Positions 17,493 to 25,499 are shown, numbered from the stretch's first letter. The stretch: 64,000 nt of DNA from JBHYDC01 sp051861205 (GCA_051861205.1 JBHYDC010000019.1:21289-85288), one strand, 5' to 3'. Numbers and translations: made by a program. The notes: a model not told the origin generated them from the letters alone.

Positions 17493-17705
17493 TCACCCCG
17501 GAAACTTGGAGCCGACGATGAAGAGCACCGTACCGGCGAGCATCACCACGAAGGACCAGGTGTAGAGCGTCAGAGAAAACGGCTGCATCAGCATGACGAA
17601 GCCGGCGGCGATCAACGCGGTTGCCGTGTTCTCGGCGATTGCGCGCGGTGTCCAGCGCCGCTGCGGCGTTGGCGTGGCGCGCTTTTCAGGCAAGGGACCG
17701 GTCAT
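17493..17705 (-). CDS. Small two-helix membrane protein of the ABC importer operon
   Basis: 70 residues: a basic, proline-rich N-terminus (about 1-25), then two hydrophobic helices (about 28-42 and 46-65) ending in KFPG. The start codon overlaps the permease stop as ATGA, and the ATPase gene follows after 4 bp, so it is made as part of the transporter. Rhizobial glycerol ABC operons also carry a small membrane gene (glpU) in this spot, but I cannot claim homology. Function unknown; an accessory subunit or stabiliser of the permeases is the natural guess. Confidence 0.8.
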   Translation of the reverse strand: MTGPLPEKRATPTPQRRWTPRAIAENTATALIAAGFVMLMQPFSLTLYTWSFVVMLAGTVLFIVGSKFPG

Positions 17706-18655
17706 TTGCGCACGGCTCCGAAGGTGATGCCGCGCAGGAGATGCTTCCTGAGCAGAATGGTGAACACGAGGATCGGAATAAGGAAGATCGTCGTCCCGGC
17801 GCCGACCGCCGGCCAGTCCATGCCACCCTCACCGATGATGGTAGGGATGAAGGGCGGCGCGGTCTGCGCGGTGCCGGACGTCAGGAGCACGGCGAAGGCA
17901 TATTCGTTCCACGCGAAGATCAAGCAGAAGATCGCCGTGGCCGCGATGCCGGTCGCCGCCTGCGGCAGCACGACCTTCACGAAGGCTTGCAGGCGCGTAT
18001 AGCCGTCGATCATGGCCGCGTCTTCATACTCGCGCGGGATCTCGTCGATGAAGCCTTTGAGCAGCCAAACCGCCAGCGACACGTTCACGGCCGTATAGAG
18101 CAGGATCATGCCGAGCGCGGTGTCGGACAGCCCGATCTCGCGGTACATCAGATAGATCGGGATCGCCACGGCGATCGGCGGCATCATCCGGGTCGAGAGG
18201 ATGAAGAACAGGAGATCGTCGGCCAGCGGCACCTTAAAGCGCGAGAAGCCGTAAGCCGCCAGCGTGCCAAGGCCGACGGCCAGGAACGTCGAGCCGAAGG
18301 CGATCACGACCGAGTTGATGAAGCGCGGCACATAGTTCGACGCACCGGCGACCACCATGTTGCGCTCGCGGGTGATCTCGTCGCAGGTATCCGTCGCCGG
18401 CGGCAGGGCCTGAACATATTCCGGCGTCTGGCGTGTGCGCGTGGTGAACAGGTTGCAATAGCCCTCGATAGTGGGCTGGGCCAGGATCTTCGGGGGATAG
18501 GCGATCGAGTCCGGCGGGGATTTCAGCCCGGTCGCGAAAATCCAGAACAACGGGATCATCGAGACGAGGGCGTAGATCACCACGATCGATCCGGCCACCC
18601 ACCGTGTGGTGGACGACGGTTCAACGACGGAGTGGGCGGTGTTTTTTCCGCTCAT
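17702..18655 (-). CDS. ABC importer permease (MalG type)
   Basis: 317 residues from the ATG at 18655, which overlaps the preceding stop codon as ATGA. Six membrane helices are likely, the first near residues 20-40, with a long extracytoplasmic loop containing CDEITRERN between helices 1 and 2. The EAA motif that docks to the ATPase is EYEDAAMIDGYTRLQAF. It pairs with the permease encoded just upstream to form the channel for the imported carbohydrate or polyol. Confidence 0.92.
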   Translation of the reverse strand: MSGKNTAHSVVEPSSTTRWVAGSIVVIYALVSMIPLFWIFATGLKSPPDSIAYPPKILAQPTIEGYCNLFTTRTRQTPEYVQALPPATDTCDEITRERNMVVAGASNYVPRFINSVVIAFGSTFLAVGLGTLAAYGFSRFKVPLADDLLFFILSTRMMPPIAVAIPIYLMYREIGLSDTALGMILLYTAVNVSLAVWLLKGFIDEIPREYEDAAMIDGYTRLQAFVKVVLPQAATGIAATAIFCLIFAWNEYAFAVLLTSGTAQTAPPFIPTIIGEGGMDWPAVGAGTTIFLIPILVFTILLRKHLLRGITFGAVRK

Positions 18656-19611
18656 CGGCTTTTCACCTTGTTGAGCGCCTTCACATAAATGTTGGCGAGG
18701 CCGAAAACTGCGACGAAGAGAATGATGGCGAAGGCCGAGGAATAGCCCGTGCGCCATTGTTCAAAGGCTGCGCGCTTCAAGGTTATGGAAGCGACTTCCG
18801 TGGTGGAACCCGGACCGCCGCCCGTCAAAAGGTTCACCATGTCGAACATCTTGAAGTTCTCGATGCCCCTGAACAGGATCGCCAGCATGATGAAGGGCGC
18901 GGCCATCGGAACCGTGATGGTCCAGAACTGCCGCCACGCCGAAGCCCGGTCCACTTCCGCCGCCTCATAGATGTAATCGGGGATGGACCGCAGACCGGCG
19001 AGGCAAATCAGCATCACGTAAGGCGTCCACATCCAAGTATCGACGATCACGATCGCCCAAGGTGCGAGTTGCACCGAGCCCAGCATCTCAAAGGACGAGG
19101 GCGGCATACCCGTGAAGAACGACACGATGTAATTGAATAGGCCGATCTGCGGCTGGTAGAGGAACCGCCAGAAATTGCCCACCACCGCCGGCGACAGCAT
19201 CATCGGGATCAAGATGACAGTTGTCCAAAAGGCATGGCCGCGGAATTTCCGGTCGATCAGATAGGCCAGCGCAAAGCCGATCAATGTCTGGAACACGATG
19301 GTCCAGAACACGAAATGCGCCGTCGCCTGCATGGCGAGCCAGATATCGGGGTCTGTCAGGATCCGCTGATAGTTGGCGATGCCGACATTCTCGATCTCGG
19401 CGTTCGGCCGGTTCGCTCTGTAGTTCGTGAAAGATAGCTGCACCGTCCAGATCAACGGGAAGATGTTGATTGCCAGAAGCAGCAGCATCGTCGGTGTGAT
19501 GAAGAGCCACGCGATCGACCGATCCGACAAGCCGCGGATGCGCTTGGCAACACCTGGAGGGGTGGCGACCGCCGCGGATGATGCGATTCGGGAAATGGGA
19601 GTGTCGGACAT
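18652..19611 (-). CDS. ABC importer permease (MalF type)
   Basis: 319 residues. After a ~30-residue cytosolic N-terminus, six membrane segments follow, the first being WLFITPTMLLLLAINIFPL. The coupling EAA loop is YIYEAAEVDRASAWRQF. It forms the heterodimeric pore with the MalG-type permease. It is separated from the binding-protein gene by 267 bp that include a strong hairpin, so its expression level may be set below that of the binding protein. Confidence 0.92.
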   Translation of the reverse strand: MSDTPISRIASSAAVATPPGVAKRIRGLSDRSIAWLFITPTMLLLLAINIFPLIWTVQLSFTNYRANRPNAEIENVGIANYQRILTDPDIWLAMQATAHFVFWTIVFQTLIGFALAYLIDRKFRGHAFWTTVILIPMMLSPAVVGNFWRFLYQPQIGLFNYIVSFFTGMPPSSFEMLGSVQLAPWAIVIVDTWMWTPYVMLICLAGLRSIPDYIYEAAEVDRASAWRQFWTITVPMAAPFIMLAILFRGIENFKMFDMVNLLTGGGPGSTTEVASITLKRAAFEQWRTGYSSAFAIILFVAVFGLANIYVKALNKVKSR

Positions 19612-19817
19612 CGGAAATCCAAGCAGAAGGGTTCGGCCGTCTCAAGGCGCGGGGGCCGCGTTTACGGCAAACCGCAGGCGGCGCATTCTCCCGATAGAGA
19701 CGAATTGACCGGAAAGGCCGGATGAAGAGTCCAGCTCCGTCGACTTCGTATAAGCGGCAGATAGCAAAGTAAAAGAGGTCCGGTGGCGCCGACACAAAGA
19801 TTAGGTCTGGCTCCAGC

Positions 19818-19850
19818 CGCCCACCCTCTAATGAGATAAGAGGGTGGGCG
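19818..19850. promoter_or_regulatory. 12-bp stem-loop after the binding-protein gene
   Basis: CGCCCACCCTCT at 19818-19829 and AGAGGGTGGGCG at 19839-19850 are perfect complements around a 9-base loop. The hairpin starts 29 bp past the stop codon of the binding-protein gene. In the minus direction it lacks a following U-run, so it more likely stabilises the upstream mRNA or attenuates, as REP hairpins do between malE and malF. In the plus direction it is followed by TTTT. Confidence 0.7.
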
Positions 19851-19878
19851 ATTTTCAAGTCTTGGCTTTAAGCGACGA

Positions 19879-21204
19879 TCAGAGCTTACCTTCGTCCTGG
19901 AAGGTCTCGGTCCAGTCCGCGATCAGCTTGTCGAGGGCTTCCTGAGCCGTGCCCTGGTCGGCGACGACATAGTCGTGGAGCCGCTTCTGCATGGCCTGGA
20001 GGAGCGAGGCGTAGGCGGGCTCCTGCCAGAAGTCCTGCACGCCGCCCATGGCCGTCAGGAAGTCGGCCGCGAAGGGCTGGCTGTCCTTGAAGCCGGGGTC
20101 GTTCAGCACCGCGTTGTGGCAGGAATAGCCACCCAGCGACCACCACTTCTTCTGCACGTCGGCCGAGGCGAACCACTTGATGTAAGCCAGCGCGCCTTCG
20201 AGATTGTCGGAGTTGGCGATCACCGAGATGCCCTGACCACCGAGGGTGGAGGCCTGGGTCTTGGCGCCCGGATTCACGAAGAAGCCGATCTTGTCGCCAC
20301 CGACGTTTTCGTCCTTGTAGAGGCCCGGCCAGAAGGCGAACCAGTTCATCATCATGGCAACCTGGCCAGATTTGAACGCGTCGAGGCCTTCGCCCATGTA
20401 GCTGTCGGTATAGCCCGGAGGCGTGCAGCAATTGTAGATCTCTTTGTACTTTTCGAGACCTGCAACGGCATCGGCCGAGTTGACCGCGCCTTCCATGTCA
20501 TACTTGCCCGGGGTGTTCTCGTATTTGAAACCGTAGGCGTAGAGCGCCGAGGTCGCGCCCATGGTGATGCCTTCGGACGCGCGTTCGGTGAAGATGGCGG
20601 CGCCGTAAACCTGCTTGCCGTCAACTTCGCGGCCCTGGAAGAAGGCGGCAACTTCCTGAAGCTCGTCCCAGGTGGTCGGGGGAGCGAGATCGCGGCCGGT
20701 CTTTTCCTTGAAGGCAGCCTGAATCTCAGGCTTGGCGAACCAATCCTTGCGGTAGACCCAGCCGTTGGCGTCGCCCATGGCCGGCAGCGCCCAATAGTTC
20801 GGCGTGCCCTTGGGCCACGTCGAATAGGCATTGACGGTCGCCGGAGCGAAATCGTCCATGCTGATCTTCTCCTTGTCGAAGAAGTCGTTCAGCTTGACGT
20901 AGTAACCGTTCTCGGCCGAGCCGCCGAGCCACTGGCTGTCACCGATCAGGAGATCGCAGAGCTTACCGCCGGAGTTAAGCTCGTTAAGAATACGGTCGGC
21001 GAAGTTCGGCCACGGCGTGAATTCGAACTTCATCGTAATGCCGGATTCCTTTTCGAAATCCTTCGACAGTTCGACCAAGGCGTTGGCCGGGTCCCAAGCC
21101 GCCCAGCAAAGGGTGAGTTCGCCAGCCGCTCGCGCGTCGCTGGAACCCCACGACAGGCCAAGTGCGGCCGCCGCTACCGCAGGAACTAAACCGAGTACGC
21201 GCAT
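19879..21204 (-). CDS. ABC importer substrate-binding protein (family 1, carbohydrate type)
   Basis: 441 residues from the ATG at 21204, with GGGAGGG six bases before it. The signal peptide spans about residues 1-26, cleaved after SSDARA. The mature protein begins GELTLCWAAWDPANALVELS, a family-1 periplasmic binding protein start. Residues such as AMMMNWFAFWPGLY and GGQGISV line the expected cleft. The bound sugar or polyol cannot be read from the sequence; the kinases downstream suggest a C3/C4 compound or something degraded to one. It is the first gene of the operon. Confidence 0.92.
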   Translation of the reverse strand: MRVLGLVPAVAAAALGLSWGSSDARAAGELTLCWAAWDPANALVELSKDFEKESGITMKFEFTPWPNFADRILNELNSGGKLCDLLIGDSQWLGGSAENGYYVKLNDFFDKEKISMDDFAPATVNAYSTWPKGTPNYWALPAMGDANGWVYRKDWFAKPEIQAAFKEKTGRDLAPPTTWDELQEVAAFFQGREVDGKQVYGAAIFTERASEGITMGATSALYAYGFKYENTPGKYDMEGAVNSADAVAGLEKYKEIYNCCTPPGYTDSYMGEGLDAFKSGQVAMMMNWFAFWPGLYKDENVGGDKIGFFVNPGAKTQASTLGGQGISVIANSDNLEGALAYIKWFASADVQKKWWSLGGYSCHNAVLNDPGFKDSQPFAADFLTAMGGVQDFWQEPAYASLLQAMQKRLHDYVVADQGTAQEALDKLIADWTETFQDEGKL

Positions 21205-21525
21205 GTGTTGCCCTCCCAAGACAAAATCCGCGATTTGCCGTCGCCCCGGCGCGGCCCAATGGCATCCCGCCGACACGCTCGTTTCCGACGCGGACATCGG
21301 AATAGGTTGCAAGGTTCCTCCGGTGCCGAAGCAGCGCCGACCCTCATCTTGTTTAGTAACTAAACACGCACTCCCACCGCCACTGCAAGGAAAAAAGATG
21401 CTGCGACGCACCAAATGGCAGTTGCATTGCGGTATCGGCGTGGGTTTTCGGGGAATCACATTCAGCATTCGTGCGAATCCGCGCACGAGAATGACGTCGC
21501 CTGCGGCTTTGCCCGGCCGAGCCTG
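21205..21525. other. 321-bp promoter region of the ABC/Dha operon
   Basis: No gene is supported here. The stretch lies between the end of the tadG-like gene and the start of the binding-protein gene, both on the minus strand. It must contain the operon promoter and holds the palindrome at 21351-21365. An AT-richer patch lies at about 21345-21400. Confidence 0.5.
21351..21365. promoter_or_regulatory. Perfect palindrome, candidate repressor operator
   Basis: GTTTAGT-A-ACTAAAC is a perfect 7-bp inverted repeat about a single central base, 147-161 bp upstream of the binding-protein start. Its size and symmetry suit a dimeric repressor of GntR, ROK or LacI type, as usual for carbon-source operons. 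The regulator itself is not obvious nearby, apart from the small HTH protein at the operon end. Confidence 0.6.
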
Positions 21526-22092
21526 TCACGAGCCGATCGCAACGGCGTTGCCGGCACGCGGGCGCACCATGAACACCTGACCGAGATCATAGCTCGCCCG
21601 TCCTGTCAGGCTGTGCAGGGTGGATGAGAACGGCGAGGTGAAGTCATAATCGACGCTAGCCACGATCGTCTGCGTGCCGATCGTGGCGATATTGTCCGGC
21701 ACCGGGCTGGGGTTGCTGTCGCCGGCGCGCAGCGCGATGGCGTTATGCGCGCGCGACCAAGCCACGGTCTGACCTGCGCTCGTTACGTTCACGGCCGTCA
21801 CGACGATCCTCACGAGGCTTGGATCATAGGGCTCCAAGATCGCGGCCGAGGCTTCGAAAATGTCGAGGATTTCGGCTTCCGTCACTGCGGAGCGCTGCGA
21901 CACGAGATCGGCCACCGTGCTTGCGACCCGCGTCACCTTGCGATCGACCGACAACGCTTCGCTGATTTCGACGGTGCCGGCATAAAGCGCGAGCATGATC
22001 GGCATGATCAGCGCGAATTCCACCGCGGAAACGCCCTCTTCAGCGCCAAGAAACCGCTTTGCCGCAGCCCGGCTGTCCTTTGGATCGCTCAT
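21526..22092 (-). CDS. TadE/TadG-like pilus assembly protein
   Basis: 188 residues from the ATG at 22092. A GTG at 22101 that overlaps the upstream stop codon (GTGA) is the alternative. The N-terminal pilin-like segment is RFLGAEEGVSAVEFALIMP followed by one hydrophobic helix, as in minor pseudopilins of the tad system. The rest is an extracytoplasmic domain with repeated small polar residues. It is cotranslated with the TadE-like gene just upstream and probably acts at the pilus base or in its priming. Confidence 0.85.
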   Translation of the reverse strand: MSDPKDSRAAAKRFLGAEEGVSAVEFALIMPIMLALYAGTVEISEALSVDRKVTRVASTVADLVSQRSAVTEAEILDIFEASAAILEPYDPSLVRIVVTAVNVTSAGQTVAWSRAHNAIALRAGDSNPSPVPDNIATIGTQTIVASVDYDFTSPFSSTLHSLTGRASYDLGQVFMVRPRAGNAVAIGS

Positions 22093-22097
22093 CGAAG

Positions 22098-22649
22098 TCA
22101 CCACGGGAAAGGTTCGTTGCGGAAGGCTACGACCGATCCGAGCAGGCGGTTGCCATTCGCCAGTTCCGTTCCGCTCGGGACGAACATGTTGAAGAACACC
22201 GGCCACTCGTAGAAGGCGCGCACGATAATGATCCCGCCCGATCCGCCGGCATCGAAGGTCATGGGCACAAGCTCGCCGCTCTCGTCGATCACCGGTTCGC
22301 GCGCATAGTCGGCGAAGGCGGCAACGGGCGTAACGTCCACATGCAGGTTTTCGGCGCAGGACGCCAAGGTGAACAGACCGCTGCAAACCGCTTGCGCGAA
22401 GCCGTCCGCATCCATGCTGGCCGCGCTCGCCTCGCCCGTCCGGATCTGGCGGGCGGCTCGCGACACCGCATTGTCCAGAAGCTGGCTTGTGAAGAAGGTC
22501 AGTGCTGTTTCCAAGATGGCGAACAACAATATGAAAAAGGGTATGGAAACAGCCGCGAACTCCACCGCCACCGCTCCGCGCGTGGCACGGCGGAACCGCC
22601 GGATCGTTCGCAAAACTGTCGTCCAACCAAATCCGATATGCTTCGCCAT
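22098..22649 (-). CDS. TadE-like pilus assembly protein
   Basis: 183 residues. RATRGAVAVEFAAVSIPFF near residues 22-40 is the TadE pilin-like segment (Gly, then a Glu five residues after it), followed by a membrane helix. Two cysteines (VCSGLFTLASCAENL) in the periplasmic part may form a disulphide. It is transcribed away from the main tad gene cluster with the tadG-like gene. Both are expected to be processed by the prepilin peptidase encoded at 24019-24540. Confidence 0.87.
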   Translation of the reverse strand: MAKHIGFGWTTVLRTIRRFRRATRGAVAVEFAAVSIPFFILLFAILETALTFFTSQLLDNAVSRAARQIRTGEASAASMDADGFAQAVCSGLFTLASCAENLHVDVTPVAAFADYAREPVIDESGELVPMTFDAGGSGGIIIVRAFYEWPVFFNMFVPSGTELANGNRLLGSVVAFRNEPFPW

Positions 22650-22833
22650 GCGGCCGACGCTCTCCAGCGTCCGCTCAATCGAGCGGAACCCCGAACCCTC
22701 AGGTCGCGAATACTAGGCGCCGATGCTTTTAAGAAGGATGGAGTGTTTAGTTATAACTTGCAGAAGTAGCCGCAACATTGGCGCCGGGCCCCGCCGTCCG
22801 GTCGCAAGCTCATGAGGCAATGCCGCGTTAGGG

Positions 22834-23289
22834 TCACGGCGCGGCTTGGCCGGCTGCTAGGCCGTTGCGGGCGTTGGCTTGGGCTTGCGCGCCCGAGAAG
22901 AACTCGGTCTCATCGCCCGGAACCACCGCCGGCTGGCAGGTCGGTGTACAGGTTAGACTGGTACGCTTGGCGCCCTTGAACACCGTCACGACAGCCTCGT
23001 CGGGCCCGCGAACGACCACCTGGCTATCCGAAATCGGCTCGCCGGCGGCGTCCAGCACGATCAGGTTCGTCGATCCGTAGGACCGGCCCGTGATGATCAG
23101 CGTTTGGGCGTCCTGCATCGTGGCATCCGCGATCGCCGGATTGCCGATGACGATGGTGCCCGCAGGCGCCGCTATCTTCATAATCTTCGCCTGATCAAGC
23201 GCGACCACAACAAGCTCACCCCCGTAGGAGGGGCTGGTGAGGCCCGCGAGGGCGCCGACCAGACCCATGGCAACCATCGCTGCGCGCAC
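22834..23289 (-). CDS. Periplasmic pilus assembly protein, secretin N-domain type
   Basis: 151 residues from the GTG at 23289, which has AAGGGG seven bases upstream. A signal peptide covers about residues 1-23. The core (GELVVVALDQAKIMKIAAPA to SQVVVRG) is the same fold as the N-terminal domain of the CpaC/RcpA secretin. A C-terminal segment has a pair of cysteines (LTCTPTC). It probably binds the secretin or the inner-membrane complex. It faces the pilin gene across the 353-bp AT-rich promoter region. Confidence 0.82.
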   Translation of the reverse strand: MRAAMVAMGLVGALAGLTSPSYGGELVVVALDQAKIMKIAAPAGTIVIGNPAIADATMQDAQTLIITGRSYGSTNLIVLDAAGEPISDSQVVVRGPDEAVVTVFKGAKRTSLTCTPTCQPAVVPGDETEFFSGAQAQANARNGLAAGQAAP

Positions 23290-23642
23290 AATCAGGCCCC
23301 TTCGGCATCGCCGTCCATCCGGTCGCTATCTTCCTGGTAGCCGGTAAATTATCTGCCAACAATTTTGCAACAGTCAGCGGTAGTTATTTCGGCGAAAAAT
23401 ATGGGATAAATTCTCAAATATACTGCAATTCACCAATTCGAGATAGTTAATTTAATGTTAACACGAATTATTTCAGATTAACTTAACCATATAAGCCACA
23501 TCAACTGTTGCTAATACATTGAGTTGAGATTTTAACGTAATCGAAACACGAGAGTATTAGCCTAATTCTCGGTTCAGATCGGTCTGGGAACGTAAGAGAC
23601 CTCAGAACCGGGTGCTGCACAAATCATTGAGGAGAGAACACC
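23290..23642. other. 353-bp AT-rich divergent promoter region of the pilus locus
   Basis: No gene is supported. The stretch is much richer in A and T than its surroundings, especially 23341-23560. It contains the CtrA-like box at 23447-23462 and further TTAAC half-sites at 23478-23482 and 23483-23487. It should hold the promoter for flp on the plus strand and that of the secretin-N-domain gene on the minus strand. Confidence 0.6.
23447..23462. promoter_or_regulatory. CtrA-like box upstream of the Flp pilin gene
   Basis: TTAA at 23447-23450, seven bases, then TTAAC at 23458-23462 match the full CtrA consensus. In Caulobacter the pilin gene pilA is switched on by CtrA late in the cell cycle. 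The distance to the flp start (181 bp) allows a long leader. The match is seen; regulation here is inferred. Confidence 0.6.
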
Positions 23643-23831
23643 ATGAAGGCTCTTGTCGTCCGCTTCCTGAAGAACGAGTCGGGCGCCACCGCGATCGAGT
23701 ACGGCCTCATCGCGTCGCTGATTTCCGTCGCCATCATCGGCGCCGCCACTACGCTCGGCGGCAACATCGGAGACACCTTCTCGTCCATCTCCGACCAGCT
23801 CGCCGCTCCCGCTCCCGCTCCCGCTCCGTAA
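23643..23831 (+). CDS. flp: Flp family type IVb pilin
   Basis: 62 residues. The leader KALVVRFLKNESG ends in Gly before ATAIEYGLIAS, the Flp cleavage motif with the conserved Glu and Tyr. A single hydrophobic helix follows (about residues 17-42). The C-terminus is a run of alternating Ala and Pro, encoded by a hexanucleotide repeat. GGAGAG lies eight bases before the ATG. It is the only pilin gene in the locus and would be cleaved by CpaA, then assembled into adhesive pili by the genes downstream. Confidence 0.95.
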   Translation: MKALVVRFLKNESGATAIEYGLIASLISVAIIGAATTLGGNIGDTFSSISDQLAAPAPAPAP

Positions 23832-23866
23832 TCGGCGCAAACGGTTTCATTGACGACGGCTTCAAG

Positions 23867-23893
23867 GGCGATCCGCCATGCGGGTCGCCTTTT
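23867..23893 (+). terminator. Rho-independent terminator after flp
   Basis: GGCGATCCGC at 23867-23876 and GCGGGTCGCC at 23880-23889 form a 10-bp stem with one G-T pair and a 3-base loop, followed by TTTTCCGTTT. It lies 35 bp after the flp stop codon. It would let most transcripts end after the pilin gene while some read on into cpaA. Confidence 0.75.
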
Positions 23894-24018
23894 CCGTTTC
23901 GAGGCGTCGCTGCCCGCCCGGCGCCCAAGTCGCCGGCCGGCTCGAAAACGCGGGAACCCGCCGTTTACTTCGGTGGCGTCCTATAGGGCGAATGTCTTCG
24001 CTCATCCTTGAGGCCGCC

Positions 24019-24540
24019 ATGTCGTCCATGCTCTTGCTGCTCGCCGTCCTCGTGTTTCCCGTCATCATGGCCTACGCGGCCGCTTCCGACCTGATGACGA
24101 TGACGATCCCCAACTGGATTTCGGGCGTGCTCTGCGCTGCCTTCGTCGTCGCCGCACCTTGCTCCGGCCTCAGCCTCGCGGAGATCGGGCTGCACGCCGC
24201 GATCGGCGCGCTGGTCCTCGCTGTCGCCTTCGGCCTATTTGCGATGAACTGGATCGGCGGGGGCGATGCCAAGCTCATCGCAGCCATCGCGCTCTGGACG
24301 GGTCCGGCCGCCTCGCTGCCCTTCGTCCTCTCGGCTGTGCTGGCCGGCGGCCTGCTCTCTATCGTCATGATTATCTTCAGGAAATTCCCGCTGCCCGTCA
24401 TCGCGATGCGAAGCGACTGGGTGGTGCGCCTCCATTCGCCTGAGGAGGGCATCCCCTATGGTATCGCGCTGGCCGCAGGCGGCCTTCTCACCTTTCCGGC
24501 AACGCCCTGGTTTGCCCCGCTCGCCCGCTTCGCCGGATGA
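24019..24540 (+). CDS. cpaA: Prepilin peptidase CpaA/TadV
   Basis: 173 residues from the ATG at 24019 (TGAGG six bases upstream); an in-frame ATG at 23992 lacks spacing. It is a polytopic A24 aspartic peptidase. The two catalytic aspartates are in AAASDLMTMTIPNW near the N-terminus and in the GGGDAK motif. It cleaves the Flp and TadE/G leaders at the inner membrane. It lies behind the flp terminator and precedes cpaB by 170 bp. Confidence 0.92.
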   Translation: MSSMLLLLAVLVFPVIMAYAAASDLMTMTIPNWISGVLCAAFVVAAPCSGLSLAEIGLHAAIGALVLAVAFGLFAMNWIGGGDAKLIAAIALWTGPAASLPFVLSAVLAGGLLSIVMIIFRKFPLPVIAMRSDWVVRLHSPEEGIPYGIALAAGGLLTFPATPWFAPLARFAG

Positions 24541-24710
24541 TCGACGACCGGCCGCTGATCAGAAGCTTCCACATCAACTTACAATGCAAGTATTACCTTG
24601 TTTGCCCTACCTCAATTCAGGTCTGTAAGTTCTTTTAACAGTAAATTCAGAGCTTGATCCTGTACTGGATTCTTGGAGGCGTTCGCTCCCGCTGTTCAGA
24701 GTTTCCGGTC

Positions 24711-25499
24711 ATGCGCTCCGTCCAGATCGTCATCATTCTCGTAGCGCTCGGCGCCTCCGGTGCGGCCGGCCTTTTGGCGATGCGGGTGCTGAACAGGCCG
24801 CCTGCGCCGGTGGCCGGGGTGGAAACCGCGGCCCCTCGCATGAACACCGAGGATGTGCTCGTCGCCAGCCGCGACATCAGCCTCGGCGCGGCCGTCACCG
24901 ATACGGCGGTCGAATGGCGGGCGTGGCCCGCCGAGGGCCTCTCCGCCAGCTTCATCACCCGAAGCGCTCGGCCGGGTGCCGTCACCGAGCTGCAAGGCAC
25001 GCTCGTGCGCTCCAGCTTCACCGCCGGCGAGCCGATCCAGGACGACAAGCTCATCCGAACCGACCAGGGCTTCCTCTCCGCGGTGCTGCCAAAAGGCATG
25101 CGCGCGGCGGCGGTCCGGGTCAACGCGGCGTCGACAGCCGGCGGCTTCATCCTGCCGGACGACCGGGTCGACGTCATCATGATCCGGCAGATGGCGAACT
25201 CAGAGGTGTCGAGCGACACCATCCTCGCCAACATCCGCGTGCTCGCCATCGATCAGTCGATCGGAAAAACCGGCGAGGAAAAGCAGGCCACCATGGTGGC
25301 GCAAGACACCGTCACCCTCGAACTCACCCCCGATCAGGTCGAGTTGATCACGCAGGCCCAGCAGATGGGCACCATCTCGCTCGCCCTGCGATCGATCGCC
25401 GATGCCGAACCGGAAGCCGGCGCGCCGGCGCGGCAGGGCGGGGTCAACATGGTCAAATTCGGTGTCGTTTCACGCATTTCGGCCCGGCCCGCCAACTGA
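24711..25499 (+). CDS. cpaB: Pilus assembly protein CpaB/RcpC
   Basis: 262 residues from the ATG at 24711. One N-terminal membrane segment (about residues 5-22) is followed by a SAF domain (VLVASRDISLGAAVTD) and an RcpC-like domain (FILPDDRVDVIMI). CpaB sits in the periplasm and links the secretin to the inner-membrane complex. The secretin gene follows after 29 bp. Confidence 0.92.
   Translation: MRSVQIVIILVALGASGAAGLLAMRVLNRPPAPVAGVETAAPRMNTEDVLVASRDISLGAAVTDTAVEWRAWPAEGLSASFITRSARPGAVTELQGTLVRSSFTAGEPIQDDKLIRTDQGFLSAVLPKGMRAAAVRVNAASTAGGFILPDDRVDVIMIRQMANSEVSSDTILANIRVLAIDQSIGKTGEEKQATMVAQDTVTLELTPDQVELITQAQQMGTISLALRSIADAEPEAGAPARQGGVNMVKFGVVSRISARPAN

Noticed and set aside
19975..21189. 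404-codon plus-strand frame
   Set aside because: It is the complement of the ABC binding-protein gene, which has a signal peptide and a good ribosome site.
23478..23487. Further CtrA boxes in the flp promoter
   Set aside because: The tandem TTAAC half-sites lack a second TTAA at the right seven-base distance, so only one full box is called.
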